The notes under the pieces are model-generated. The model was not told the DNA's origin. It saw only the letters and a program-made list of their open reading frames with translations, and ran no database searches. A DNA stretch of 64,000 nt from Bos javanicus. Its lineage: Eukaryota; Chordata; Mammalia; Artiodactyla; Bovidae. The DNA lies in NCBI RefSeq assembly GCF_032452875.1, contig NW_026893687.1, forward strand, positions 534,510 through 598,509, in the 5' to 3' direction. Below are positions 36,417-52,200 of this stretch, piece by piece. Within the stretch, counting starts at the first letter, position 1; every line of letters begins with the position of its first letter. The position numbers and the translations under genes were made by a program.

Positions 36417-37763
36417 AGATCACGTGACTGAGCATGCACTGTTCACGTGGCTGATCATACACTGATCACGTAACTGATCATGCACTGATCACGTGGCTAT
36501 CATGCACTGATCACGTGGCTGATCATACACTGTTCACGTGTCTGACCATGCACTGATCACGTGGCTGATCATACACTGCTCACGTAACTGATCATGCACT
36601 GATCACGTGGCTGATCATGCACTGATCACGTGGCTGATCATGCACTGATCACGTGGCTGATCATGCACTGATCACGTGACTGATCATGCACTGATCACTG
36701 GCTATCATGCACTGATCACTGGCTATCATGCACTGATCACGTGGCTGATCATGCACTGATCACGTGACTGATCATGCACTGATCACGTCTATATCATGCA
36801 CTGATCACGTGACTGATCATGCACTGATCACGTGATGATCATACTGATCATGTGACTGATCATGCACTGATCACGTGGCTATCATGCACTGCTCACGTGG
36901 CTGATCATGCACTGATCACGTAGCTATCATGTACTGATCACGTGACTGATCATGCACTGATCACGTGGCTGATCATGCACTGATCACGTGACTGATCATG
37001 CACTGATCACGTGACTGATCATGCACTGATCACGTGACTGATCATGCACTGATCACGTGGCTATCATGCACTGATCACGTGGCTGATCATGCACTGATCA
37101 CGTAGCTACCATGCACTGATCACGTGACTGATCATGCACTGATCACGTAATTGATCATGCACTGATCACGTGGCTGATCATGCACTGATCACGTGGCTGA
37201 TCATGCACTGATCACGTGACTGATCATGCACTGATCACGTGACTGATCATGCACTGATCACGTGGCTATCATGCACTGATCACGTGGCTGATCATGCACT
37301 GATCACGTGCCTGATCATGCACTGATCACATGACTGATCATGCACTGATCACGTGACTGATCATGCACTGATCACGTGGCTATCATGCACTACTCACGTG
37401 GCTGATCATGCAATGATCATGTAGCTACCATGTACAGTCACGTGACTGATCATACACCCATCAGGTGACTGATCATGCACTGATCACGTGGCTATCATGC
37501 ACTGATCACGTGGCTGATCATGCACTGATCACGTGCCTGATCATGCACTGATCACGTGACTGATCATGAACTGATCACATAGCTGATCATGAACTGATCA
37601 CGTGGCTGATCATGCACTGATCACGTGGCTGATCATGCACTGATACCGTGACTGAGCATGGACTGATCACATGACTATCATGTAGTGATCACGTGACTTA
37701 ATGGCTCTGATCATGTGACTGATCATGCACTGATCATGTTTGTTATCATACACTGATCATGTG

Positions 37764-37959
37764 CCTCTGGAGGCAATAAACAAAGAGCTGAGTAGGCACG
37801 AATCAAACAGTCAGCAGGCAATAATCATGGAACTCAGGTGTGAGGAATCATGCTGCTCAGCTGGCAGTAATCAAGCAGCTGAGCAGGCAGGAATTACGCA
37901 GCATAGCTGGCAATTGTCAAGCAGATAAGCAGACAGTAATCACGCAGCTCAGCAGGCCC
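37764..37959. repeat. Short alpha module, four 46-mers
   Basis: Lacks one 46-mer. Private variants are GGCAGTAATCAAGC, GCATAGCTGGC and GCAGATAAGCAGAC, so this deletion may be separate from that at 23350 and 34746. Confidence 0.92.
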
Positions 37960-39128
37960 AGATCACGTGACTGAGCATGCACTGTTCACGTGGCTGATCA
38001 TACACTGATCACGTAACTGATCATGCACTGATCACGTGGCTATCATGCACTGATCACGTGGCTGATCATACACTGTTCACGTGTCTGACCACGCACTGAT
38101 CACGTGGCTGATCATACACTGCTCACGTAACTGATCATGCACTGATCACGTGGCTGATCATGCACTGATCACGTGGCTGATCATGCACTGATCACGTGGC
38201 TGATCATGCACTGATCACGTGACTGATCATGCACTGATCACTGGCTATCATGCACTGATCACTGGCTATCATGCACTGATCACGTGGCTGATCATGCACT
38301 GATCACGTGACTGATCATGCACTGATCACGTCTATATCATGCACTGATCACGTGACTGATCATGCACTGATCACGTGGATGATCATGCACTGATCACGTG
38401 ACTGATCATGCACTGATCACGTGGCTATCATGCACTGCTCACGTGGCTGATCATGCACTGATCACGTAGCTACCATGTACTGGTCACGTGACTGATCATG
38501 CACTGATCACGTAATTGATCATGCACTGATCACGTGACTGATCATGCACTGATCACGTGACTGATCATGCACTGATCACGTGACTGATCATGCACTGATC
38601 ACGTGGCTATCATGCACTGATCACGTGGCTGATCATGCACTGATCACGTAGCTATCATGCACTGGTCACGTGACTGATCATGCACTGATCACGTGATTGA
38701 TCATGCACTGATCACGTGGCTGATCATGCACTGATCACGTGGCTGATCATGCACTGATCACGTGACTGATCATGCACTGATCACGTGACTGATCATGCAC
38801 TGATCACGTGGCTGATCATACACTGATCACGTGACTGATCATGCACTGATCACGTGGCTATCATGCACTGATCACGTGACTGATCATGCACTGATCACGT
38901 CTATATCATGCACTGATCACATGACTGCCCATGCACTGATCACGTGGATGATCATACACTAATCATGTGACAGATCATGCACTGATCACGTGGCTGATCA
39001 TGCACTGATACCGTGACTGAGCATGGACTGATCACATGACTATCATGTAGTGATCACGTGACTTAATGGCGCTGATCATGTGACTGATCATGCGCTGATC
39101 ATGTTTGCTATCATACACTGATCATGTG

Positions 39129-39369
39129 CCTCTGGAGGCAATAAACAAAGAGCTGAGTAGGCACGAATCAAACAGTCAGCAGGCAATAATCATGGAACTC
39201 AGGTGTGAGGAATCATGCTGCTCAGCTGGCAATAATCAAGCAGCTGAGCAGGCAGGAATTACGCAGCACAGCTGGCAATTGTCAAGCAGATGACAGGCAG
39301 GAATCGTGCAGCTCAGCTGGCAATTGTCAAGCAGATGAGCAGACAGTAATCACGCAGCTCAGCAGGCCC
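39129..39369. repeat. Alpha module, five 46-mers
   Basis: Standard alpha module followed by CCCAGATCACG. By eye the same sequence as 36176. Confidence 0.93.
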
Positions 39370-40720
39370 AGATCACGTGACTGAGCATGCACTGTTCACG
39401 TGGCTGATCATACACTGATCACGTGACTGATCATGCACTGATCACGTGGCTATCATGCACTGATCACGTGGCTGATCATACACTGTTCACGTGTCTGACC
39501 ATGCACTGATCACGTGGCTGATCATACACTGCTCACGTAACTGATCATGCACTGATCACGTGGCTGATCATGCACTGATCACGTGGCTGATCATGCACTG
39601 TTCACGTGGCTGATCATACACTGATCACGTGACTGATCATGCACTGATCACTGGCTATCATGCACTGATCAACTGGCTATCATGCACTGATCACGTGGCT
39701 GATCATGCACTGATCACGTGACTGATCATGCACTGATCACGTCTATATCATGCACTGATCACGTGACTGATCATGCACTGATCACGTGGATGATCATACA
39801 CTGATCACGTGACTGATCATGCACTGATCACGTGGCTATCATGCACTGATCACGTGGCTGATCATGCACTGATCACGTAGCTACCATGTACTGATCACGT
39901 GACTGATCATGCACTGATCACGTAATTGATCATGCACTGATCACGTGACTGATCATGCACTGATCACGTGACTGATCATGCACTGATCACGTGACTGATC
40001 ATGCACTGATCACGTGGCTATCATGCACTGATCACGTGGCTGATCATGCACTGATCACGTAGCTACCATGTACTGGTCACGTGACTGATCATGCACTGAT
40101 CACGTGATTGATCATGCACTGATCACGTGGCTGATCATGCACTGATCACGTGGCTGATCATGCACTGATCACGTGACTGATCATGCACTGATCACGTGAC
40201 TGATCATGCACTGATCACGTGGCTATCATGCACTGATCACGTGGCTGATCATGCACTGATCACGTGCCTGGTCATGCACTGATCACATGACTGATCATGC
40301 ACTGATCACGTGACTGATCATGCACTGATCACGTGGCTATCATGCACTACTCACGTGGCTGATCATGCAATGATCATGTAGCTACCATGTACAGGTCACG
40401 TGACTGATCATACACCCATCAGGTGACTGATCATGCACTGATCACGTGGCTATCATGCACTGATCACGTGGCTGATCATGCACTGATCACGTGCCTGATC
40501 ATGCACTGATCACGTGACTGATCATGCACTGATCACGTGGCTATCATGCACTGATCACGTGGCTGATCATGCACTGATCACGTGGCTGATCATGCACTGA
40601 TACCGTGACTGAGCATGGACTGATCACATGACTATCATGTAGTGATCACGTGACTTAATGGCGCTGATCATGTGACTGATCATGCACTGATCATGTTTGC
40701 TATCATACACTGATCATGTG

Positions 40721-40961
40721 CCTCTGGAGGCAATAAACAAAGAGCTGAGTAGGCACGAATCAAACAGTCAGCAGGCAATAATCATGGAACTCAGCTGTGA
40801 GGAATCATGCTGCTCAGCTGGCAATAATCAAGCAGCTGAGCAGGCAGGAATTACGCAGCACAGCTGGCAATTGTCAAGCAGATGACAGGCAGGAATCGTG
40901 CAGCTCAGCTGGCAATTGTCAAGCAGATGAGCAGACAGTAATCACGCAGCTCAGCAGGCCC
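40721..40961. repeat. Alpha module, five 46-mers
   Basis: Standard alpha module with CTCAGCTGTGAGGAATC, followed by the 'B-type' unit start (CCCTGATCACG, CACGTGATGATCATG, CACTTGGATATC). Confidence 0.93.
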
Positions 40962-43900
40962 TGATCACGTGACTGAGCATGCACTGTTCACGTGGCTGAT
41001 CATACACTGATCACGTGATGATCATGCACTGATCACTTGGATATCATGCACTGATCACGTGGCTGATCATACACTGTTCACGTGTCTGACCATGCACTGA
41101 TCACGTGGCTGATCATACACTGCTCACGTAACTGATCATGCACTGATCACGTGGCTATCATGCACTGATCACGTGGCTGAACATGCACTGTTCACGTGGC
41201 TGATCACACACCTGTCACGTGACATATCATGCACTGATCACGTGGCACTCATGCACTGATCACGTGGCTGATCATACACTGCTCACGTAACTCATCATGC
41301 ACACATCACGTGGCTATCATGCACTGCTCACGTGGCTCGTCATGGAATGATCACAAAGCTACCATATACTGGTCACGTGACTGATCATGCACTGATCACG
41401 TAAATGATCATGCACTGATCACGTGACTGATCATGCACTGATCACGTGACTGATCATGCACTGATCACGTGGCTATCATGCACTGATCACGTGGCTGATC
41501 ATGCACTGATCACGTGCCTGATCATGCACTATTACATGACTGATCATGCACTGATCACGTGACTGATCATGCACTGATCACGTGGCTATCATGCACTACT
41601 CACGTGGCTGATCATGCAATGATCATGTAGCTACCATGTACAGGTCACGTGAATGATCATACACCCATCAGGTGACTGATCATGCACTGATCACGTGGCT
41701 ATCATGCACTGATCACGTGACTGATCATGCACTGATCACGTCTATATCATGCACTGATCACATGACTGCCCATGCACTGATCACGTGGATGATCATACAC
41801 TGATCATGTGACTGATCATGCACTGATCACGTGGCTGATCATGCACTGATACCGTGACTGAGCATGGACTGATCACATGACTATCATGTAGTGATCACGT
41901 GACTTAATGGCGCTGATCATGTGACTGATCATGCACTGATCATGTTTGCTATCATACACTGATCATGTGCCTCTGGAGGCAATAAACAAAGAGCTGAGTA
42001 GGCACGAATCAAACAGTCAGCAGGCAATAATCATGGAACTCAGGTGTGAGGAATCATGCTGCTCAGCTGGCAATAATCAAGCAGCTGAGCAGGCAGGAAT
42101 TACGCAGCACAGCTGGCAATTGTCAAGCAGATGAGCAGACAGTAATCACGCAGCTCAGCAGGCCCTGATCACGTGACTGAGCATGCACTGTTCACGTGGC
42201 TGATCATACACTGATCACGTGATGATCATGCACTGATCACTTGGATATCATGCACTGATCACGTGGCTGATCATACACTGTTCACGTGTCTGACCATGCA
42301 CTGATCACGTGGCTGATCATACACTGCTCACGTAACTGATCATGCACTGATCACGTGGCTATCATGCACTGATCACGTGGCTGATCATGCACTGTTCACG
42401 TGGCTGATCACACACTGTCACGTGACATATCATGCACTGATCACGTGGCTGATCATACACTGCTCACGTGACTCATCATGCACACATCACGTGGCTATCA
42501 TGCACTGCTCACGTGGCTGTCATGGAATGATCACGTAGCTACCATATACTGGTCACGTGACTGATCATGCACTGATCACGTAAATGATCATGCACTGTTC
42601 ACGTGACTGATCATGTACTGATCACGTGACTGATCATGCACTGATCACGTGGCTATCATGCTCTGCTCACGTGGCTGATCATGCAACGATCACGTAGCAA
42701 CCATGTACTGGTCACGTGACTGATCATGCACTGATCACGTAATTGATCATGCACTGATCACGTGGCTCATCATGCACTGATCACGTGGCTGATCACACAT
42801 GTATCACGTGACTGATCATGCACTGATCACGTGGCTATCATGCACTGATCACGTGGCTATCATGCACTGATCACGTGGATATCATGCACTGATCACGTGG
42901 CTGATCACACACGTATCACATGACTGATCATGCACTGATCACGTGGCTATCATGCACTGATCACGTGGCTATCATGCACTGATCACGTGGCTGATCATGC
43001 AATGATCACGTAGCTATCATGCACTGATCACGTGACTGATCATGCACTGATCACGTGGCTGATCATGCACTGATCACGTGACTGATCATGCACTGATCAC
43101 GTGACTGATCATGCACTGATCACGTGACTGATCATGCACTGATCACGTGGCTATCATGCACTGATCACGTGGCTGATCATGCACTGATCACGTAGCTACC
43201 ATGCACTGATCACGTGACTGATCATGCACTGATCACGTACTGATCATGCACTGATCACGTGGCTGATCATGCACTGATCACGTGGCTGATCATGCACTGA
43301 TCACGTGACTGATCATGCACTGATCACGTGACTGATCATGCACTGATCACGTGGCTATCATGCACTGATCACGTGGCTGATCATGCACTGATCACGTGCC
43401 TGATCATGCATTCACATGACTGATCATGCACTGATCACGTGACTGATCATGCACTGATCACGTGGCTATCATGCACTATCACGTGGCTGATCATGCAATG
43501 ATCACGTAGCTACATGCACTGGTCAGTTGACTGATCATACACTGATCACGTGACTGATCATGCACTGATCACGTGGCTATCATGCACTGATCACGTGGCT
43601 GATCATGCACTGATCACGTGCCTGATCATGCACTGATCACGTGACTGATCATGCACTGATCACGTGGCTATCATGCACTGATCACGTGGCTGATCATGCA
43701 CTGATCACGTGGCTGATCATGCACTGATACCGTGACTGATCATGCACTGATCACGTGACTATCATGCACTGATCACGTGGCTATCATGCACTATCACGTG
43801 GCTGATCATGCACTGATCATGTAGCTACCATGTACTGGTCACGTGACTGATCATGCACTGATCAGGTGACTGATCATGCACTGATCACGTGGCTATCATG

Positions 43901-44504
43901 CACTGATCACGTGACTGATCATGCACTGATCACGTCTATATCATGCACTGATCACGTGACTGATCATGCACTGATCACGTGGCTGATCATGCACTGATCA
44001 CGTGACTGATCATGCACTGATCACGTGGCTGATCATGCACTGATCACGTGACTGATCATGCACTGATCACGTGACTGATCATGCACTGATCACGTGACTG
44101 ATCATGCACTGATCACGTGGCTATCATGCACTACTCACGTGGCTGATCATGCAATGATCATGTAGCTACCATGTACCGGTCACGTGACTGATCATACACC
44201 CATCAGGTGACTGATCATGCACTGATCACGTGGCTATCATGCACTGATCACGTGGCTGATCATGCACTGATCACCTGCCTGGTCATGCACTGATCACGTG
44301 ACTGATCATGCACTGATCACGTGGCTGATCATGAACTGATCACTGGCTGATCATGCACTGATCACGTGGCTGATCATGCACTGATACCGTGACTGAGCAT
44401 GGACTGATCACATGACTATCATGTAGTGATCACGTGACTTAATGGCGCTGATCATGTGACTGATCATGCGCTGATCATGTTTGCTATCATACACTGATCA
44501 TGTG
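40962..44504. repeat. Monomer tract of two B-type units
   Basis: Both the 1249-bp unit and the following 2535-bp one begin with CACGTGATGATCATG, CACTTGGATATC, GTTCACGTGTCTGACC, then CTGTCACGTGACATATC and a GGAATGATCAC cassette. The long unit continues with consensus-like monomers where a further module would be expected near 43.2 kb. Contains the module at 41970. Confidence 0.9.
41970..42165. repeat. Short alpha module, four 46-mers
   Basis: Lacks the GATGACAGGCAGG 46-mer but keeps CAGCTGAGCAGG, so it lacks the 1-bp loss of the modules at 23350 and 34746. Confidence 0.92.
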
Positions 44505-44745
44505 CCTCTGGAGGCAATAAACAAAGAGCTGAGTAGGCACGAATCAAACAGTCAGCAGGCAATAATCATGGAACTCAGGTGTGAGGAATCATGCTGCTCA
44601 GCTGGCAATAATCAAGCAGCTGAGCAGGCAGGAATTACGCAGCACAGCTGGCAATTGTCAAGCAGATGACAGGCAGGAATCGTGCAGCTCAGCTGGCAAT
44701 TGTCAAGCAGATGAGCAGACAGTAATCACGCAGCTCAGCAGGCCC
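44505..44745. repeat. Alpha module, five 46-mers
   Basis: Standard alpha module with CTCAGGTGTGAGGAATC and a CCCTGATCACG right flank. Confidence 0.93.
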
Positions 44746-47096
44746 TGATCACGTGACTGAGCATGCACTGTTCACGTGGCTGATCATACACTGATCACGT
44801 GATTGATCATGCACTGATCACGTGGCTGATCATGCACTGATCACGTGGCTGATCATGCACTGATCACGTGGCTGATCATGCACTGATCACGTGGCTGATC
44901 ATGCACTGATCACGTGGCTGATCATGCACTGATCACGTGACTGATCATGCACTGATCATCGTGGCTATCATGCACTGATCACGTGGCTATCATGCACTGA
45001 TCACGTGGCTGATCATGCACTGATCACGTGACTGATCATGCACTGATCACGTCTATATCATGCACTGATCACGTGACTGATCATGCACTGATCACGTGGA
45101 TGATCATGCACTGATCACGTGACTGATCATGCACTGATCACGTGGCTATCATGCACTGCTCACGTGGCTGATCATGCAATGATCACGTAGCTACCATGTA
45201 CTGGTCACGTGACTGATCATGCACTGATCACGTAATTGATCATGCACTGATCACGTGACTGATCATGCACTGATCACGTGACTGATCATGCACTGATCAC
45301 GTGACTGATCATGCACTGATCACGTGGCTATCATGCACTGCTCACGTGGCTGATCATGCAATGATCACGTAGCTACCATGCACTGGTCACGTGACTGATC
45401 ATGCACTGATCACGTGATTGATCATGCACTGATCACGTGGCTGATCATGCACTGATCACGTGGCTGATCATGCACTGATCACGTGACTGATCATGCACTG
45501 ATCACGTGACTGATCATGCACTGATCACGTGACTGATCATGCACTGATCACGTGGCTGATCATGCACTGATCACGTGACTGATCATGCACTGATCACGTG
45601 GCTATCATGCACTGATCACGTGACTGATCATGCACTGATCACGTAATTGATCATGCACTGATCACGTGACTGATCATGCACTGATCACGTGAGTGATCAT
45701 GCACTGATCACGTGACTGATCATGCACTGATCACGTGGCTATCATGCACTGATCACGTGGCTGATCATGCAATGATCACGTAGCTACCATGTACTGGTCA
45801 CGTGACTGATCATGCACTGATCACGTGACTGATCATGCACTGATCACGTGGCTGATCATGCACTGATCACGTGGCTGATCATGCACTGATCACGTGACTG
45901 ATCATGCACTGATCACGTGACTGATCATGCACTGATCACGTGGCTATCATGCACTGATCACGTGGCTGATCATGCACTGATCACGTGCCTGATCATGCAC
46001 TGATCACGTGACTGATCATGCACTGATCACGTGACTGATCATGCACTGATCACGTGGCTATCATGCACTGATCACGTGGCTGATCATGCAATGATCATGT
46101 AGCTATCATGTACTGGTCAGTGACTGATCATGCACTGATCACGTGACTGATCATGCACTGATCACGTGGCTATCATGCACTGATCACGTGGCTGATCATA
46201 CACTGATCACGTGCCTGATCATGCACTGATCACGTGACTGATCATGCACTGATCACATGGCTATCATGCACTGATCACGTGGCTGATCATGCACTGATCA
46301 CGTGGCTGATCATGCACTGATCACGTGACTGATCATGCACTGATCACGTGACTATCATGCACTGATCACGTGGCTATCATGCACTGACTCACGTGGCTGA
46401 TCATGCACTGATCACGTAGCTATCATGCACTGATCACGTGAATGATCATGCACTGATCACGTGACTGATCATGCACTGATCACGTGGCTATCATGCACTG
46501 ATCACGTGACTGATCATGCACTGATCACGTGATATCATGCACTGATCACATGACTGATCATGCACTGATCACGTGGCTGATCATGCACTGATCACGTGAC
46601 TGATCATGCACTGATCACGTGGCTGATCATGCACTGATCACGTGACTATCATGCACTGTTCACGTGACTGATCATGCACTGATCACGTGACTGATCATGC
46701 ACTGATCACGTGGCTATCATGCACTACTCACGTGGCTGATCATGCAATGATCATGTAGCTACCATGTACTGGTCACGTGACTGATCATACACCCATCAGG
46801 TGACTGATCATGCACTGATCACGTGGCTATCATGCACTGATCACGTGGCTGATCATGCACTGATCACGTGCCTGATCATGCACTGATCACGTGACTGATC
46901 ATGACTGATCACGTGGCTATCATGCACTGATCACGTGGCTGATCATGCACTGATCACGTGGCTGATCATGCACTGATACCGTGACTGAGCATGGACTGAT
47001 CACATGACTATCATGTAGTGATCACGTGACTTAATGGCGCTGATCATGTGACTGATCATGCGCTGATCATGTTTGCTATCATACACTGATCATGTG

Positions 47097-47337
47097 CCTC
47101 TGGAGGCAATAAACAAAGAGCTGAGTAGGCACGAATCAAACAGTCAGCAGGCAATAATCATGGAACTCAGGTGTGAGGAATCATGCTGCTCAGCTGGCAA
47201 TAATCAAGCAGCTGAGCAGGCAGGAATTACGCAGCACAGCTGGCAATTGTCAAGCAGATGACAGGCAGGAATCGTGCAGCTCAGCTGGCAATTGTCAAGC
47301 AGATGAGCAGACAGTAATCACGCAGCTCAGCAGGCCC
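47097..47337. repeat. Alpha module, five 46-mers
   Basis: Standard alpha module; by eye the same sequence as 44505. Confidence 0.93.
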
Positions 47338-48366
47338 TGATCACGTGACTGAGCATGCACTGTTCACGTGGCTGATCATACACTGATCACGTGACTGATC
47401 ATGCACTGATCACGTGGCTGATCATGCACTGATCACGTGGCTGATCATGCACTGATCACGTGGCTGATCATACACTGATCACGTGGCTATCATGCACTGA
47501 TCACGTGGCTGATCATGCACTGATCACGTGACTGATCATGCACTGATCACTGGCTATCATGCACTGATCACTGGCTGATCATGCACTGATCACGTGGCTG
47601 ATCATGCACTGATCACGTGACTGATCATGCACTGATCACGTCTATATCATGCACTGATCACATGCACATGCACTGATCACCCGGATGATCATGCACTGAT
47701 CATGTGACTGATCATGCACTGATCACGTGGCTATCATGCACTGCTCACGTGGCTGATCATGCAATGATCACGTAGCTACCATGTACTGGTCACGTGACTG
47801 ATCATGCACTGATCACGTAATTGATCATGCACTGATCAGGTGACTTATCATGCACTGATCACGTGAGTGATCATGCACTGATCACGTGACTGATCATGCA
47901 CTGATCACGTGGCTATCATGCACTGATCACGTGGCTGATCATGCACTGATCACGTAGCTACCATGCACTGATCACGTGACTGATCATGCACTGATCACGT
48001 GGCTGATCATGCACTGATCACGTGGCTGATCATGCACTGATCACGTGGCTGATCATGCACTGATCACGTGACTGATCATGCACTGATCACGTGACTGATC
48101 ATGCACTGATCACGTGACTGATCATGCACTGATCACGTGCCTGATCATGCACTGATCACGTGACAAATCATGAACTGATCACATAGCTATCATGCACTGA
48201 TCACGTGGCTGATCATGCACTGATCACGTGGCTGATCATGCACTGATACCGTGACTGAGCATGGACTGATCACATGACTATCATGTAGTGATCACGTGAC
48301 TTAATGGCACTGATCATGTGACTGATCATGCACTGATCATGTTTGCTATCATACACTGATCATGTG

Positions 48367-48607
48367 CCTCTGGAGGCAATAAACAAAGAGCTGAGTAGGC
48401 ACGAATCAAACAGTCAGCAGGCAATAATCATGGAACTCAGGTGTGAGGAATCATGCTGCTCAGCTGGCAATAATCAAGCAGCTGAGCAGGCAGGAATTAC
48501 GCAGCACAGCTGATAATTGTCAAGCAGATGACAGGCAGGAATCGTGCAGCTCAGCTGGCAATTGTCAAGCAGATGAGCAGACGGTAATCACGCAGCTCAG
48601 CAGGCCC
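48367..48607. repeat. Alpha module, five 46-mers
   Basis: Carries AGCTGATAATTG and ACGGTAATCACG, as do the modules at 785 and 2103, linking the far left and this region. Only 638 bp separate it from the next module start. Confidence 0.92.
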
Positions 48608-49004
48608 TGATCACGTGACTGAGCATGCACTGTTCACGTGGCTGATCATGCACTGATCATGTAGCTATCATGTACTGATCACGTTGACTGATCATGCACT
48701 GATCAGGTGACTGATCATGCACTGATCACGTGGCTATCATGCACTGATCACGTGGCTGATCATACACTGATCACGTGCCTGATCATGCACTGATCACGTG
48801 ACTGATCATGCACTGATCACGTGGCTATCATGCACTGATCACGTGGCTGATCATGCACTGATCACGTGGCTGATCATGCACTGATACCGTGACTGAGCAT
48901 GGACTGATCACATGACTATCATGTAGTGATCACGTGACTTAATGGCACTGATCATGTGACTGATCATGCACTGATCATGTTTGCTATCATACACTGATCA
49001 TGTG

Positions 49005-49244
49005 CCTCTGGAGGCAATAAACAAAGAGCTGAGTAGGCACGAATCAAACAGTCAGCAGGCAATAATCATGGAACTCAGCTGTGAGGAATCATGCTGCTCA
49101 GCTGGCAATAATCAAGCAGCTGAGCAGGCAGGAATTACGCAGCACAGCTGGCAATTGTCAAGCAGATGACAGGCAGGATCGTGCAGCTCAGCTGGCAATT
49201 GTCAAGCAGATGAGCAGACAGTAATCACGCAGCTCAGCAGGCCC
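49005..49244. repeat. Alpha module, five 46-mers
   Basis: One base short (GGCAGGATCGTGC). Followed by the B-type unit start. Confidence 0.92.
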
Positions 49245-52200
49245 TGATCACGTGACTGATCATGCACTGTTCACGTGGCTGATCACACACTGATCACGTG
49301 ATGATCATGCACTGATCACTTGGATATCATGCACTGATCACGTGGCTGATCATACACTGTTCACGTGTCTGATCATGCACTGATCACGTGGCTGATCATA
49401 CACTGCTCAGTAACTGATCATGCACTGATCACGTGGCTATCATGCACTGATCACGTGGCTGATCATGCACTGTTCACGTGGCTGATCACACACTGTCACG
49501 TGACATATCATGCACTGATCACGTGGCACTCATGCACTGATCACGTGGCTGATCATACTCTGCTCACGTGACTGATCATGCACTGATCACGTGGCTATCA
49601 TGCACTGCTCACGTGGCTCGATCATGGAATGATCACATAGCTACATATACTGGTCACGTGACTGATCATGCACTGATCACGTAAATGATCATGCACTGTT
49701 CACGTGACTGATCATGTACTGATCACGTGACTGATCATGCACTGATCACGTGGCTATCATGCACTGATCACGTGGCTGATCATGCACTGATCACGTGCCT
49801 GATCATGCACTATCACATGACTGATCATGCACTGATCACGTGACTGATCATGCACTGATCACGTGGCTATCATGCACTGATCTCGTGGCTGACCAGGCAA
49901 TGATCACATAGCTACCATGTACTGGTCACGTGACTGATCATGCACTGATCACGTGGCTGATCATGCACTGATCACGTGGCTATCATGCACTGATCACGTG
50001 ACTGATCATGCACTGATCACGTCTATATCATGCACTGATCATGACTGATCATGCACTGATCACGTGGCTGATCATGCACTGATCATGTGACTGATCATGC
50101 ACTGATCACGTGGCTGATCATGCACTGATACCGTGACTGAGCATGGACTGATCACATGACTATCATGTAGTGATCACGTGACTTAATGGCACTGATCATG
50201 TGACTGATCATGCGCTGATCATGTTTGCTATCATGCACTGATCATGTGCCTCTGGAGGCAATAAACAAAGAGCTGAGTAGGCACGAATCAAACAGTCAGC
50301 AGGCAATAATCATGGAACTCAGTGTGGAATCATGCTGCTCAGCTGGCAATAATCAAGCAGCTGAGCAGGCAGGAATTATGCAGCACAGCTGGCAATTGTC
50401 AAGCAGATGAGCAGACAGTAATCATGCAGCTCAGCAGGCTGATCACGTGACTGAGCATGCACTGTTCACGTGGCTGATCATACACTGATCACGTGATGAT
50501 CATGCACTGATCACGTGGATATCATGCACTGATCACGTGGCTGATCATACACTGTTCACGTGTCTGACCATGCACTGATCACGTGGCTGATCATACACTG
50601 CTCAGGTAACTGATCATGCACTGATCACGTGGCTATCATGCACTGATCACGTGGCTGAACATGCACTGTTCACGTGGCTGATCACACACCTGTCACGTGA
50701 CATATCATGCACTGATCACGTGGCTGATCATGCACTGATCACGTGACTCATCATGCACATCACGTGGCTATCATGCACTGCTCACGTGGCTCGTCATGGA
50801 ATGATCACATAGCTACCATATACTGATCACGTGACTGATCATGCACAGATCACGTAAATGATCATGCACTGATCACGTGACTGATCATGCACTGATCACG
50901 TGACTGATCATGCACTGATCACGTGGCTATCATGCTCTGCTCACGTGGCTGATCATGCAACGATCACGTAGCAACCATACTGGTCACGTGACTGATCATG
51001 CACTGATCACGTAATTGATCATGCACTGATCACGTGGCTCATCATGCACTGATCACGTGGCTGATCACACACTATCACGTGACTGATCATGCACTGATCA
51101 CGTGGCTCTCATGCACTGATCACGTGGCTGATCATGCACTGATCACGTGGATGATCATGCACTGATCACATGGCTGATCACGTATCACATGACTGATCAT
51201 GCACTGATCACGTGGCTGATCATGCACTGATCACGTGGCTATCATGCACTGATCACGTGGCTGATCATGCACTGATCACGTAGCTACCATGCACTGATCA
51301 CGTGACTGATCATGCACTGATCATGGTGATCATGCACTGATCATGTGACTGATCATGCACTGTTCACGTGACTGATCATGCACTGATCACGTGACTGATC
51401 ATGCACTGATCACGTGGCTATCATGCACTGCTCACGTGGCTGATCATGCAATGATCACTAGCTACCATATACTGGTCACGTGACTGATCATGCACTGATC
51501 ACGTGATTGATCATGCACTGATCACGTGGCTGATCATGCACTGATCACGTGGCTGATCATGCACTGATCACGTGACTGATCATGCACTGATCACGTGACT
51601 GATCATGCACTGATCACGTGGCTATCATGCACTGATCACGTGGCTGATCATGCACTGATCACGTGCCTGATCATGCACTGATCACGTGACTGATCATGCA
51701 CTGATCACGGCTGATCATGCACTGATCACGTGGCTATCATGCACTGATCACGTGGCTGATCATGCACTGATCACGTAGCTACCATGCACTGATCACGTTG
51801 ACTGATCATGCACATCACGTGACTGATCATGCACTGATCACGTGGCTGATCATGCACTGATCACGTGGCTGATCATGCACTGATCACGTGGCTGATCATG
51901 CACTGATCACGTGACTGATCATGCACTGATCACGTGGCTATCATGCACTGATCACGTGGCTGATCATGCACTGATCACGTGGCTGATCATGCACTGATCA
52001 CGTGACTGATCATGCACTGATCACGTGACTGATCATGCACTGATCACGTGGCTATCATGCACTGCTCACGTGGCTGATCATGCAATGATCACGTAGCTAT
52101 CATGCACTGGTCACGTGACTGATCATGCACTGATCACGTGACTGATCATGCACTGATCACGTGGCTATCATGCACTGATCACGTGACTGATCATGCTGAT

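Larger units (their letters stand above)
36417..40720. repeat. Monomer tract of A-type higher-order units
   Basis: Three consecutive units (after 36416, 37959 and 39369) open with the same order: CCCAGATCACGTGACTGAGC, TACACTGATCACGTAAC or GTGAC, GTTCACGTGTCTGACC, CTGCTCACGTAAC, then two CACTGGCTATCATG or CAACTGGCTATC monomers. The units after 23544 and 34940 share it. Unit lengths are 1588, 1365 and 1592 bp. Confidence 0.9.
40721..44745. repeat. 8.28-kb-offset duplication, copy A
   Basis: Module starts 40721, 41970 and 44505 pair with 49005, 50249 and 52769 at offsets of 8284, 8279 and 8264. The order of module types (five, four, five 46-mers) and the B-type flank cassettes match. Confidence 0.72.
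44746..49004. repeat. Regular monomer tract with two embedded modules
   Basis: Near-consensus monomers with modules at 47097 and 48367. The 44505-47097 interval (2592 bp) is about twice the usual spacing. No other feature was seen. Confidence 0.9.

Noticed and set aside
49365..49571. A 68-codon frame made of repeated DHALITW-like residues
   Set aside because: It is a pure translation of the monomer where its length happens to keep frame.
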